A DNA stretch of 53,402 nt from an uncultured Spirochaetaceae bacterium (GCA_902802305.1 CADCLG010000024.1:1-53402), one strand, 5' to 3'. Shown: positions 41,808 through 50,648, numbered from the stretch's first letter. Notes: a model not told the origin generated them from the letters alone. Numbers and translations: made by a program.

Positions 41808-43553
41808 TTACTCCAGAATCAAAATATAGCTGTAAATATCCTGTCCACCGTCAATTTCGTAAAGCTCCAGGTTTGGAACCTTCTTTTTAAGGTAGGAAAC
41901 GATTTCTTCGGTTTCTGTCGTTAAAGAATCTTTTCCGCGGATAAAAATGCAGACTTCATGATCGGTAAAGTCCATTTTATCTATTGTAGAAATTGTTGCC
42001 AGCTTGCGGTCTTTTTCTGTAGCAATGATTTTTTTATCAGAAAAACCGATGTAATTTCCACGGTGCAATGTCAGACCGTCCATCTGAGCATCTCGAACAC
42101 AGTGAGAAATACTGTAGGTGAGAACTCCTTCCATTGCAGAGTTGAGCTGCTCAATAATTTCTTCTGTATTGTCAGCTTCTGCATTGTACATTGTGATTGC
42201 GGCAAAACCTTCACCAATAGTTTTTGATTCTATTACGCGAATGTCTGCTTTTTCATACATTTTTGCAGCCTGTTTAGCAGATAAAATTATGTTTCCGTTA
42301 TTTGGAAGAACAAAAATTGTATCAGCATCTATTTTTTCAAAGGCCTTGATAAAATCTTCTGCTGACGGATTCATGCTTTGACCGCCATCTACAACTTGGT
42401 CTACACCGTAATCTTTGAAAGTTTGTTTAATTCCATCTCCGGCAGCAACTGCAACAAGTGCAAATTTTTTGTGTTCAGCTTCCATAGGTTTAATTCTTGT
42501 TTCAAGAGTTTCTTCAGAATCATCTGCATCTGCTGAATTTCCTGCAGCAGTTGTTTTATCTGCACCTGCGGCTTCCTGTCCAAGATTATTGTGCTGTAAG
42601 GACATGTTTTCAATTTTTACAGTAAGGAATTCCCCAAACTGCTGGCAGAAAGCAAGAACCTTATCTGGTGTCATAGTGTGTACGTGCAGTTTGATGATTG
42701 TACCAGTCTTAAAGCAGACAACGGAATTACCAATTCCTTCAAGAAACTTTTTTACAATTCCTACATCAAATTCCTGTGGATTGGTTTTGGCATTTTGCAG
42801 ACGCAACATTAATTCTGTGCAGTAGCCAAATTCAAGAACGCTGTCTTCTGTAAATTTATCCAAATCAAGCGGTGCTTTTCCTGTCTGATTTGTCTGATTA
42901 GCAGCAGAATTATCAATTTGATGCTGATGATAGATATCCTTTGTATCACCCAAAAGAGCCTGTCGCATTCCTCTGGCAATATAAAAAAGTCCAGCTCCAC
43001 CAGAATCAACAACACCTGCTTTTTTAAGAACTTCCAGTAAATTAGGGGTTCTGGCAAGAGAAAGCTTTGCTTCTTCAATAAAGGCCTCAATAAATTCAAG
43101 CGGAGTAGAAGCATTTATACTGCAGGCATAATTAGTTGCATCTTTTGCAACTGTAAGAATTGTTCCTTCAGTTGGAGTCATTACTGCATCATAAGCTTGT
43201 TTGACACCATGCTTGAAAGCATTTCCTATCTGCTGGGTATCTGCTTTTTCTAATCCTTTAAAGCCTTTTGCAATTCCAGCAAAAAACTGTGAAAGAATAA
43301 CGCCGGAATTTCCTCTTGCCCCCAAAAGCATACCGTTTGCAATTTTTTCAGAAGTTTCAGAAAGGCTTGTTGTGGCTTTATCAAGACTTTTGTCGCCGCC
43401 TGCCATGGTCATAAGCATGTTATCGCCAGTATCTCCATCAGGAATAGGGAATACATTCAGGTTGTTGATTTCCTCGGCGTGTATTTTTAAATTGCTGGTT
43501 CCCCGGTTTATCATCTGGGAAAAAAGTATACCGTCTACAGTTTGAAGCTCCAT
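41808..43553 (-). CDS. fakA: Fatty acid kinase catalytic subunit (FakA-like, DhaL/DAK2 domain)
   Basis: 581 aa. The N-terminal DhaL nucleotide-binding domain has NNLNVFPIPDGDTGDNM (metal-binding Asp residues at about 39, 41 and 44) and GARGNSGVILSQFF. The middle carries VDSGGAGLFYIARG and GYCTELML; the C-terminal DegV-like region has ILPNNGNIILSAKQA. FakA phosphorylates a fatty acid held by FakB. An insertion (about 315-345, rich in Ala/Asp/Glu: AAGADKTTAAGNSADADDSEE) looks like a disordered linker. It starts 1 nt after degV, with AGGAGA overlapping that stop. Confidence 0.9.
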   Translation of the reverse strand: MELQTVDGILFSQMINRGTSNLKIHAEEINNLNVFPIPDGDTGDNMLMTMAGGDKSLDKATTSLSETSEKIANGMLLGARGNSGVILSQFFAGIAKGFKGLEKADTQQIGNAFKHGVKQAYDAVMTPTEGTILTVAKDATNYACSINASTPLEFIEAFIEEAKLSLARTPNLLEVLKKAGVVDSGGAGLFYIARGMRQALLGDTKDIYHQHQIDNSAANQTNQTGKAPLDLDKFTEDSVLEFGYCTELMLRLQNAKTNPQEFDVGIVKKFLEGIGNSVVCFKTGTIIKLHVHTMTPDKVLAFCQQFGEFLTVKIENMSLQHNNLGQEAAGADKTTAAGNSADADDSEETLETRIKPMEAEHKKFALVAVAAGDGIKQTFKDYGVDQVVDGGQSMNPSAEDFIKAFEKIDADTIFVLPNNGNIILSAKQAAKMYEKADIRVIESKTIGEGFAAITMYNAEADNTEEIIEQLNSAMEGVLTYSISHCVRDAQMDGLTLHRGNYIGFSDKKIIATEKDRKLATISTIDKMDFTDHEVCIFIRGKDSLTTETEEIVSYLKKKVPNLELYEIDGGQDIYSYILILE

Positions 43554-43554
43554 T

Positions 43555-44451
43555 CTATTCTCCTGTAGTGTATGTTACTTCTTTTCCCCATGCCCAGAGA
43601 CCTACAACGTTAGGACCGCATGAAGCACCAATAATTGGTCCAATAAAGCTTACGTAAATTTCTTTTGGAGAGATTTCCTTTTGAATAAGTTCTTTTAGCT
43701 GTTCAACTTCTTCTTCTGGACAGTCGCCATGCAATAAATAAACTGTCTGATTAGCCGGGTCTTCTAGTGCTTCTTTCATGAGTTTTACAATTTCATTGAA
43801 TGAAGTCTGGCGTCCCTTTACCTTTTTAAAGCCAACCTGATTTCCTTCTCTGTCTGCAATCAAAATTGGTTTTACACCCATAAGGTTTCCAAAAAAAGCT
43901 GCTGTTGCTTTTACACGTCCTGCCTTTCTCAGCCATTCAAGTGTGTGAACTGTTGCATATTCGTTGACATTTTTTCTGATGGCAAGGATTTTTTCGTTTA
44001 TTTCTTCAATTGCTTTTCCTTCTGCTGCCATTTTTGCGGCTTCAATTGCAAGAAGACCTTCACCCATGGAAGCATTTAAAGAATCAATACAGTAGATTTT
44101 GTTGTTTGGATATTTAGCTGAAAGTTCATTTTTTGCAAGAACGGCTGCTGTGTTTACAGAGCCAGACTGCTTAGAACTGCAGGCAATATAGATAATATCC
44201 ATATTCTGATCAAGATATTTTGTGAACACTCGCTGGAATTCTTCAACAGGAACCTGTGTAGTTGTAATTCTTGTTCCCATCCTCATGATGTCATAAAAAT
44301 TCTTAACATCCTGAGCTGTCCAGGAAAGAAGGGCTTCTGAAGTTTTTCCTTCAAGAACGGTATTCATTTTTGCGTAATCAATATCGTATTTTTTCAAAAG
44401 TTCAACAGTTAAATCAGAACATGAATCAGTAATAATTTTAATTTTATTCAT
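43555..44451 (-). CDS. DegV family protein (FakB-like fatty acid-binding subunit)
   Basis: 298 aa. Family marks: IITDSCSDLTVELLKKY at the N-terminus, TRITTTQVPVEEFQRVF, YIACSSKQSGSVNTA, CIDSLNASMGEGLLA, and TVHTLEWLRKAGRV with FGNLMGVKPIL. DegV/FakB proteins bind a fatty acid and present it to FakA. It lies directly upstream of the fakA-like gene on the same strand, so function as FakB is well supported by context. AGAGG precedes the ATG. Confidence 0.9.
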   Translation of the reverse strand: MNKIKIITDSCSDLTVELLKKYDIDYAKMNTVLEGKTSEALLSWTAQDVKNFYDIMRMGTRITTTQVPVEEFQRVFTKYLDQNMDIIYIACSSKQSGSVNTAAVLAKNELSAKYPNNKIYCIDSLNASMGEGLLAIEAAKMAAEGKAIEEINEKILAIRKNVNEYATVHTLEWLRKAGRVKATAAFFGNLMGVKPILIADREGNQVGFKKVKGRQTSFNEIVKLMKEALEDPANQTVYLLHGDCPEEEVEQLKELIQKEISPKEIYVSFIGPIIGASCGPNVVGLWAWGKEVTYTTGE

Positions 44452-44488
44452 AATAATTCCTCTAAAAAATTAAGTTTATGCGAATAGT

Positions 44489-44941
44489 TTATGCGATTAA
44501 TTGTTTAATCCATTTTTTTTCTTTGAGCGATACTTTACCGTCAATCGCGCAAATCATAAGGCAGATAATTACAATATCATTTTTTAATTCATCAGAAAGA
44601 AGACCCAGAATGTCAACCATCTGATTTACAACATTTTTAAGTTCTTTTGATTCTTTTTTATAGCTTTTTAAGACTTTTTTACATTCTTCATAAGAAACTG
44701 TCTGTCCGAAGAAGGTTTTCAGCAGTGGTGAAATTAATAAATATTCTTCAGATGCCAGTTTTCCATCTGCTACAATTGCACCGATGATAAAAGAAAAGAA
44801 GATACTTGCACCGTCAATTCCATCTTCTGCAATTGCCTGTAGAGCAGGTAATACATTAAGGGATTTTTCAGTCAGATAAGCGCTGTATGACATTATATCC
44901 AGCTGTTCAAATTCCTTACAAAGTTGCTCGAATTCTTTCAT
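44489..44941 (-). CDS. TerB-like helical protein
   Basis: 150 aa from ATG 44941, after GAGG; an in-frame TTG at 44953 overlaps the ribosome binding site and is rejected. It is all helical with the paired acidic pattern of TerB-like domains: FIIGAIVADGKLASEEYLLI (about 50-69) and IVIICLMICAIDGKVSLKEKKWIKQL (about 122-147). These domains are thought to be membrane-associated and to bind metal, but their function is poorly defined. It lies 37 nt upstream of degV on the same strand and may share its transcript. Confidence 0.7.
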   Translation of the reverse strand: MKEFEQLCKEFEQLDIMSYSAYLTEKSLNVLPALQAIAEDGIDGASIFFSFIIGAIVADGKLASEEYLLISPLLKTFFGQTVSYEECKKVLKSYKKESKELKNVVNQMVDILGLLSDELKNDIVIICLMICAIDGKVSLKEKKWIKQLIA

Positions 44942-45017
44942 AACATACCTCAATTTTGAAAGTTGATAACAATTTGATATATTGAATATAATTCTTCTTT
45001 GTTAACTGAAAATAAAC

Positions 45018-45060
45018 AAAAAAAAGGAGCTGCGAAATCATATTTTGAAATCACAGCTCC
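45018..45060 (-). terminator. Intrinsic terminator after leuD
   Basis: On the - strand GGAGCTG (45054-45060) pairs with CAGCTCC (45026-45032), with inner pairing of TGATTTC-type arms, followed by a T8 run. It closes the leuC-leuD unit. Confidence 0.8.
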
Positions 45061-45116
45061 AGTTTATATTTTTTTTAGTGTTAAATCAGATTTGCGTGAA
45101 CTATTATTTGATACAA

Positions 45117-45650
45117 TTAATACTTTGAATCTGTGTAGCCAATCCAGCCGTCGTTTTCAATCAAGGCTTTTTCAAAATCACCAAGCTTGAAAGGATAGCT
45201 TTTAGATAAAGAACCTGCAATCAATTTTACTTTTGCACTTCCGTCATCGTTTATTACAACTTTACATTCTGTATCTTTATCTGCAAAGGTTTTGAACATA
45301 TCTTCAATAGATTTTTTGTCTGTTTCAATAGCCATAAGTCCGTTGTTGAACATGTTCTGTCGGAAAATTCTGGCAAAATTTGGTGCAATAACTGTGTAAA
45401 TTCCATTTACTTCCAGTGCCCATGGTGCATGTTCTCTTGATGAACCGCATCCAAAATTTTCTCTTGTGATAATTACTTTTTTACCTGAAATGTCTGTTTT
45501 GGGATTAAAACCGTCAAGTTTTAAATCTTCAAGAAGATATGGTTGCAAGGCCTGCTTTGTGTTTTCTGTAAGATATTTAGCAGGGATAATTTCGTCAGTA
45601 TTTATGTCAGAACGATCCAAGAATAAAACTGCGCCACCAAAAGATTTCAT
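45117..45650 (-). CDS. leuD: 3-isopropylmalate dehydratase small subunit (LeuD-type)
   Basis: 177 aa, the short form. It has the swivelling-domain signatures DRSDINTDEIIPAKYL (about 12-27) and ENFGCGSSREHAPWAL (about 64-79), then FARIFRQNMFNNGLM. With LeuC it isomerises 2- and 3-isopropylmalate. GGAG precedes the ATG. leuA and leuB are not nearby, so a related hydro-lyase on another malate derivative (for example citramalate) is an alternative. It is separated from leuC by 113 bp that carry 16-bp tandem repeats. Confidence 0.9.
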   Translation of the reverse strand: MKSFGGAVLFLDRSDINTDEIIPAKYLTENTKQALQPYLLEDLKLDGFNPKTDISGKKVIITRENFGCGSSREHAPWALEVNGIYTVIAPNFARIFRQNMFNNGLMAIETDKKSIEDMFKTFADKDTECKVVINDDGSAKVKLIAGSLSKSYPFKLGDFEKALIENDGWIGYTDSKY

Positions 45651-45712
45651 TTTTCTAACTCCTAAGTTATTATGTTATTCTATATTATAAAGATAATAAG
45701 TTTTTCCTTCAA

Positions 45713-45772
45713 TGTGAAATTAATTATTTGTGAAATTAATTATTTGAAAATAATTATTTAAAATTAATTTAT
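45713..45772. repeat. 16-bp tandem repeats between leuC and leuD
   Basis: Two exact copies of TGTGAAATTAATTATT (45713-45728 and 45729-45744), then two degraded copies (TGAAAATAATTATT..., TAAAATTAATTTAT) running into the last leuC codons. Extremely AT-rich. Confidence 0.85.
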
Positions 45773-47029
45773 ATAACCATAAATTGCCGCTTTAGCTGCT
45801 GTAGCTGGGCTGGCAAGATGAACCATTCCGCCTTTTCCCATTCTGCCGTTAAAATTACGGTTTGTTGTGGAAATACAAACTTCACCTTCTGCCAAAACGC
45901 CGTTGCTCATACCCAAACAGGCTCCACAGGTTGGATTTGTTACGCAAAAACCTGCATCAAGAAAGGTCTCTATTATTCCTTCGTTTAAAGCTTTTTTTTT
46001 TTTTTTTTGAGTTGCAGGGGAGACAATTGCCCTTACCGAATCCGCAATTTTATGTCCTTTTAAAATTGCAGCCGCAATTCTTAAATCAGAAAGTCGTCCG
46101 TTTGTACATGAACCTATGTAAACCTGGTCAATCTTTGTGCCACTCATTTCTTTTACAGTTTTTACACAGTCTGGTTTGTAGCCGTAAGTTACAAGGGGTT
46201 CCAAATCAGATAAATCAAAAGAATAAGATTTATAATAAAGCGCATCATCATCTGACTGATATTTTGAATATTCTTTTAAAGCATCTTCTTTTGTTGCAAA
46301 ATCTTCTTTAATAAAATCCCACAAATAATCAACTGTATGCATATCCGGATTGCAGATTCCGCTGGTTGCACCGGCTTCTACCGCCATATTGCAGACTGTC
46401 ATTCTTGCTTCCATATCAAAAGAATCAATTACAGGACCGCAGAATTCAATAACGCAGTCACTCGCTCCGTTCACCCCGAGCCTCCCAATCACAAACAAAA
46501 TCACATCCTTAGCGTAAACCCCTTCCTTAAGCGAGCCCGTCAGTTCAACCCTAATGGTCCTCGGCTCCCTGAAGGCACATACGCCTTTCAGAATCCCCAC
46601 CTCAAGGTCTGTAGTTCCAACTCCCGCCGCGAAAGCCCCAAAAGCTCCATGCGTACAAGTGTGACTATCGCCCATAATTACAGTAAAGCCCGGTCTGATA
46701 AAACCTTTTTCCGGGAATAGTGCATGACAAACCCCGTTGCGTCCAATATCAAAAAAATCTTTTATGTTATTCCGTTTAGCCCATTCCCTCATGATTTTTC
46801 CCTGAAGGGCAGTTTTTGAGTCTTTGGCTGGACTTACATGATCTATAACGGCTTTAATTTTTGTATTATCAAAAACTTTATCTAAATTTCTTTCTTTTAG
46901 GTCATTAATTGCTATGGGACTGGTAATTTCGTGACAGAAGACCCGGTCTAAGGAAAGAATAAACGTATTTTTAAATGGAATGTCTATAAGATGTGCGTCA
47001 AAAATTTTTTCTGCAATTGTTTTTCCCAT
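45764..47029 (-). CDS. leuC: 3-isopropylmalate dehydratase large subunit (LeuC-type)
   Basis: 421 aa, the length of the short (archaeal/clostridial) LeuC class. Aconitase-type motifs: VIDHVSPAKD, VIMGDSHTCTHGAFGAFAAGVGTTD, IGSCTNGRLSDL and NPTCGACLGMSNG, the last two supplying the [4Fe-4S] ligands. A 17-nt homopolymer (T17 on this strand's complement, 45992-46008) encodes five Lys within ATQKKKKKALNEG; homologues have ATQKVY-type sequence of equal length, so the frame is intact. The segment around 46440-46740 is much more GC-rich than its flanks. The promoter is at 47091-47119; AAAGGGG precedes the ATG. Confidence 0.92.
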   Translation of the reverse strand: MGKTIAEKIFDAHLIDIPFKNTFILSLDRVFCHEITSPIAINDLKERNLDKVFDNTKIKAVIDHVSPAKDSKTALQGKIMREWAKRNNIKDFFDIGRNGVCHALFPEKGFIRPGFTVIMGDSHTCTHGAFGAFAAGVGTTDLEVGILKGVCAFREPRTIRVELTGSLKEGVYAKDVILFVIGRLGVNGASDCVIEFCGPVIDSFDMEARMTVCNMAVEAGATSGICNPDMHTVDYLWDFIKEDFATKEDALKEYSKYQSDDDALYYKSYSFDLSDLEPLVTYGYKPDCVKTVKEMSGTKIDQVYIGSCTNGRLSDLRIAAAILKGHKIADSVRAIVSPATQKKKKKALNEGIIETFLDAGFCVTNPTCGACLGMSNGVLAEGEVCISTTNRNFNGRMGKGGMVHLASPATAAKAAIYGYIN

Positions 47030-47090
47030 AAGTTGACCCCTTTATTGTTATTTTAAATTGATAAGAACTTTATAAATATTTAATTACTTA

Positions 47091-47119
47091 ATTATAAGTT
47101 CAGAATATTAAGAAGTCAA
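47091..47119 (-). promoter_or_regulatory. leuCD promoter
   Basis: On the - strand: TTGACT (47114-47119), 17-bp spacer, TATAAT (47091-47096). Predicted leader about 55 nt. It is back-to-back with the araC promoter at 47130-47158. Confidence 0.75.
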
Positions 47120-47129
47120 ATAAATATTT

Positions 47130-47158
47130 TTGCTCATATTTTAAGATTGTGCTATACT
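47130..47158 (+). promoter_or_regulatory. araC-type gene promoter (leaderless layout)
   Basis: TTGCTC (47130-47135), 17-bp spacer, TATACT (47153-47158). The ATG starts 6 nt after the hexamer, with only a T-run between and no ribosome binding site. Confidence 0.55.
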
Positions 47159-47164
47159 TTTTTT

Positions 47165-47968
47165 ATGACAGATTCGGTTTATCCGGTAATAACAAAAGAA
47201 AAGTCTCTGCCTTTTTATCTTACGGGAATTGGAATAACAAATCCTGAGTATCACATAAAAAGGGATATTGGATTAACTTCTCATCAGTTTTTGCTTACAA
47301 AATCCGGAGCCGGGGTTTTAAAATTGGAACAAAATGTGTTGATTTTAAAACCTGGAGATATTTTGTATCTTCCGCCTCATTTTTCTCACGAATATTTTCC
47401 ACAAAATGGTGACTGGCAAACTTTCTGGCTTGTGTTCAGAGGTGAAAATATTGACTCTTTGATGAAAAACCTGGGTTTTGAAAAGCCTCTCTTTTATTCT
47501 TTTATGGAAAATAATTTTCAGACAGTTGAGTCATCATTTTTGCGGCTTTTTAAACTTTCAAAAAATCATTATGAAGGCGAAAAATGCTCGCTTTTGCTTT
47601 ATGATTACATTCTTTTGATTCGAAATCTTATTTTTTCTGATGAAAAGACTGTTCACCCAGGAGTAAAGGCTGCTCTTTTTCTTATGGAAAGAAATTATAT
47701 GGAAGATTTAACTATTGAACAGCTTTCAAAAGCAGCAGGCCTTTCTGTTCAGCATTTCTGTAGAATTTTTAAGAAATCAATGGGGATGAGACCTCTTGAA
47801 TTTCTTGCAAAAAAAAGAATTTCAGTTGCAAAAACTCTTCTTGAAAAACAGGAATTTTCTATTGCTCAGGTTGGACAGGCAGTGGGGTATAAAGATTTAA
47901 ACTATTTTGGAATAGTTTTTCGTTCTCAGGAGGGAATTGCTCCAAGTCTTTGGAAAAAAAATCAATAA
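47165..47968 (+). CDS. AraC-family transcriptional regulator
   Basis: 267 aa from ATG 47165; a TTG at 47147 is in frame but overlaps the -10. The N-terminal cupin-like ligand domain (about 20-95) has LLTKSGAGVLKLEQ, LKPGDILYLPPHFSHEYFP. The C-terminal double HTH (about 170-265) has MEDLTIEQLSKAAGLSVQHFCRIFKKSMGMRPLEFL and SIAQVGQAVGYKDLNYFGIVFR. Such regulators commonly activate sugar-use genes when ligand binds the cupin pocket. It lies 90 nt upstream of two glycosidase genes on the same strand, its probable targets. Confidence 0.93.
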   Translation: MTDSVYPVITKEKSLPFYLTGIGITNPEYHIKRDIGLTSHQFLLTKSGAGVLKLEQNVLILKPGDILYLPPHFSHEYFPQNGDWQTFWLVFRGENIDSLMKNLGFEKPLFYSFMENNFQTVESSFLRLFKLSKNHYEGEKCSLLLYDYILLIRNLIFSDEKTVHPGVKAALFLMERNYMEDLTIEQLSKAAGLSVQHFCRIFKKSMGMRPLEFLAKKRISVAKTLLEKQEFSIAQVGQAVGYKDLNYFGIVFRSQEGIAPSLWKKNQ

Positions 47969-48024
47969 TCTGAGTGAAAAGTCATGTTACGCTAATATTT
48001 TAAGACTATAAGAAATATTTCAGA

Positions 48025-48052
48025 TTGAAAAAAGAAAATTCGTCTGTAAAAT
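48025..48052 (+). promoter_or_regulatory. GH59-like gene promoter (leaderless layout)
   Basis: TTGAAA (48025-48030), 16-bp spacer, TAAAAT (48047-48052). The ATG starts 6 nt after the hexamer. Confidence 0.55.
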
Positions 48053-48058
48053 AAAAAC

Positions 48059-50599
48059 ATGAAAAAGATAATTTTTGTTTTTTTGCTTTTTTTGGCATAC
48101 GATGGTTTTATTTTTGGAGAAAATATGAATGTAAAATCTAGAAAAATCGCAATTGATTCCCAGCGGATTTCCGGTGAACAGAATCAGCTGTGGCGTGGAA
48201 TGGGAATGGTCAGCGGAAACAATTCTTCCAGGCTTTTAATTGACTACAAAAGTGAACATCCTGATAAATATAATGAACTTTTGAACCTTATGTTTGGCGA
48301 AAATGGAATCGGAATTCAGCATTTAAAAATTGAAATGGGAGCCGATGTAAATTCATCTTCTGGAACAGAGCCTGCAACAATGCGCAGAGGCGAAGAAAAA
48401 GCTGATGTAACTCGGGGGGCAGGCTTTATTCTTTGTGCTGATGCAAAAAAAATCAATCCAAATCTTACACTTGATATGCTTTGGTGGAGTGAACCTCTCT
48501 GGATAGAAAAAGAAGATGGTCGTTCTGATGGAGCTGACCTTTCAAAAGAAAAAATCTACGAAAACCGCTATAAATGGTATCGGGAAAATCTTACCCAGAC
48601 TTATACAAAGTTTGGACTTGTTTTTGATTATGTTAGTGCAACTCAAAATGAACGTGGATGGGATTGCGAATGGATAAAATATCTTTCAAAAAGACTGAAA
48701 TCAGATAAAAGTGCTCCTTATGACTTTTCTAAAATTAAAATTGTAATAGGTGATGAAGTTGGAACCTGGAATCAGGCAAATCTTCTTTTAAATGATGAAG
48801 AACTTTTTAATGCTGTAGATGTTATTGGAAGCCACTATACCTGCTGGTCCAATTCTGCTGTTACACTTTTACGCAGCAAAGGAAAGGAAGTCTGGTTTTC
48901 GGAAGGAAGTTCTCCAATGGGATATGCAAAAAGCATAAGCCGGTATGATGGAAATGGATCTGGTCTGAATGGATTAAACGGCGTTCTGGATATTGCAAAT
49001 AGAATCATCACTATGTATCCGGGTGGAAAAATGACTTTGTATGAATTTCAGCCTGTGATTGCTTCTTATTATGATGGAGTTACTTACTGTCACAAGCAGC
49101 TTATTACCGCAAACACTCCATGGAGCGGATATTATGAGCTTGATCCCGGTTTTTTTATGAGCCTTCATTTTTCAAGGTTTATAAAACGCGGCTGGGCTAT
49201 GGTGGATGATGCCTGTTTTGGAGATGGAAAGGCGGCAGGAGACGGGCATGCTGTTGGAAATGCAACTTATTCTTATATTACCGGCTGTAATCCTGAAACC
49301 GGGGATTGGTCTACTGTTATTACAAATACAACCTGTGAGCCAATTGAATACAATCTTGTTCTTAAAAATAGAGCGTTAACAAAGGCTGAGGAAGTAAAAA
49401 ACGTCTTTCTTTACGAAACAAGCTCCTGGCGGCAGAAGGATACTCTTAAAAAGTCAAGATTAAAGCTTACGGATGGAATTGTAAAGGTTACAGTAAAGCC
49501 AAATTCCTTGATAACAGTTTCTACTATAAATTGCAATCCTCTGGAAGAAGCTCTTTCTCTTTCGACTGTTTTTAGTTTTGAAGATAATTTTGTTCTACCG
49601 CTTCCATATCAGGATGATTTTAAATACACAGATTATCCTTCAGATTTTCTTTGTGAACGTGGATTTGCACCGCTTTATACAACTGATGAAGGAGGTGCTT
49701 TTGAGGTTTTTCAGTCTGCAGAAGGAAATGTTCTTGTTCAAAAAATTGGCGCTTTGGAAAAAGCTCGTGAATGGGGCGGAACTCCTGAGCCTGTTACAAA
49801 TTTTGGAGATGACCGCTGGTTCAATTATTCAGCAGAAATTGAAGTAAAATTTTCGACTGATTCTTTTGGTTCTTATTATTCTCAAAATTATGGAGGAATA
49901 GGACTAAGGTATAATCTTCCTGACAGCGGGAAAAATGGATGGTGGCTTCAGCTTTTTGCAGATGGAAGATGGATTTTAAATAGAAATAAAAAAGGTGTGG
50001 ATTCAGGCCGGCTTGGAGAAGATTTTGAGCCTTCTGTCTGGCATAAAATTCAGATTTGTGCAGAAAATGAAAAGATTTCCGGTTTTGTTGATGGAAAAGA
50101 GATTGTTTCATTAAATAGTGCTGATTTTGCGGGAACAAATATTTCTATGCAGGGAGCTGGTAGGGCTGCAATTTTTTCTTATTATGAAAAAAATCAGTTC
50201 AAAAATCTAAAGCTTATGCCGCTTGGAAATAAACCTTATATTAAAAGAATTGATAATCTGGATGAAGGCTTTAATTATATAGAAAACAAAAATTCTAAAT
50301 GGCAACACAGCCTGATGGACAGCTTTAAAAATTATAAGAGAACAGTTTCTAAAGGTTCTAAAGGAGCCGTATTCACTTTGACATTTAATGGTTCTTCCTT
50401 TGCACTTGGCGGAACAACTGAAAAAAGTGTGATTTCTGTAAAAATTGATGGAAAACTTGTGGAAAGCCAGAAGAAAATAAACAAAACTTCCAGCCGTGAA
50501 ATTCTATATTTTGTGGACGGTCTTACAGAAAAAAAGCATAAGGTTGAAATAAAAGTTCTTGCAGGAGAAATTGCCATTGATTCTGCGGAAATACGCTGA
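48059..50599 (+). CDS. Secreted glycoside hydrolase, GH59-like (galactocerebrosidase type)
   Basis: 846 aa with a signal peptide (MKKIIFVFLLFLAYDGFIFG). The catalytic (beta/alpha)8 region (about 40-360) has GIQHLKIEMGADVNSSSGTEP, a TQNERGW strand end with the likely acid/base E198, DVIGSHYTCWSNS and EVWFSEGSSP with likely nucleophile E282, the order seen in GH59 beta-galactosidases. A beta-sandwich follows (about 395-475), then a lectin-like domain (about 505-700; YGGIGLRYNL, GKNGWWLQLFADGRW, WHKIQICAENEKISGFVDGKEI), then a C-terminal beta domain. It probably removes terminal galactose from a host or plant glycan; the exact substrate is unknown. Confidence 0.78.
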   Translation: MKKIIFVFLLFLAYDGFIFGENMNVKSRKIAIDSQRISGEQNQLWRGMGMVSGNNSSRLLIDYKSEHPDKYNELLNLMFGENGIGIQHLKIEMGADVNSSSGTEPATMRRGEEKADVTRGAGFILCADAKKINPNLTLDMLWWSEPLWIEKEDGRSDGADLSKEKIYENRYKWYRENLTQTYTKFGLVFDYVSATQNERGWDCEWIKYLSKRLKSDKSAPYDFSKIKIVIGDEVGTWNQANLLLNDEELFNAVDVIGSHYTCWSNSAVTLLRSKGKEVWFSEGSSPMGYAKSISRYDGNGSGLNGLNGVLDIANRIITMYPGGKMTLYEFQPVIASYYDGVTYCHKQLITANTPWSGYYELDPGFFMSLHFSRFIKRGWAMVDDACFGDGKAAGDGHAVGNATYSYITGCNPETGDWSTVITNTTCEPIEYNLVLKNRALTKAEEVKNVFLYETSSWRQKDTLKKSRLKLTDGIVKVTVKPNSLITVSTINCNPLEEALSLSTVFSFEDNFVLPLPYQDDFKYTDYPSDFLCERGFAPLYTTDEGGAFEVFQSAEGNVLVQKIGALEKAREWGGTPEPVTNFGDDRWFNYSAEIEVKFSTDSFGSYYSQNYGGIGLRYNLPDSGKNGWWLQLFADGRWILNRNKKGVDSGRLGEDFEPSVWHKIQICAENEKISGFVDGKEIVSLNSADFAGTNISMQGAGRAAIFSYYEKNQFKNLKLMPLGNKPYIKRIDNLDEGFNYIENKNSKWQHSLMDSFKNYKRTVSKGSKGAVFTLTFNGSSFALGGTTEKSVISVKIDGKLVESQKKINKTSSREILYFVDGLTEKKHKVEIKVLAGEIAIDSAEIR

Positions 50600-50648
50600 T
50601 TTTTTACAGTAAAAAGAGAGAATTTTTGCAGTGATTTTTTTTACCGCA

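Noticed and set aside
42401..43114. Short out-of-frame - strand frames inside the fakA-like gene
   Set aside because: They lie within a continuous, motif-rich FakA-like reading frame and have no independent signals.
45862..46720. Two + strand frames opposite leuC
   Set aside because: Both are antisense to conserved LeuC motifs; the Leu/Phe-rich sequence comes from the A/T runs.
47030..47146. T-box or leucine attenuator upstream of leuC
   Set aside because: The leader is only about 55 nt, has no run of Leu codons, T-box sequence or antiterminator/terminator pair.
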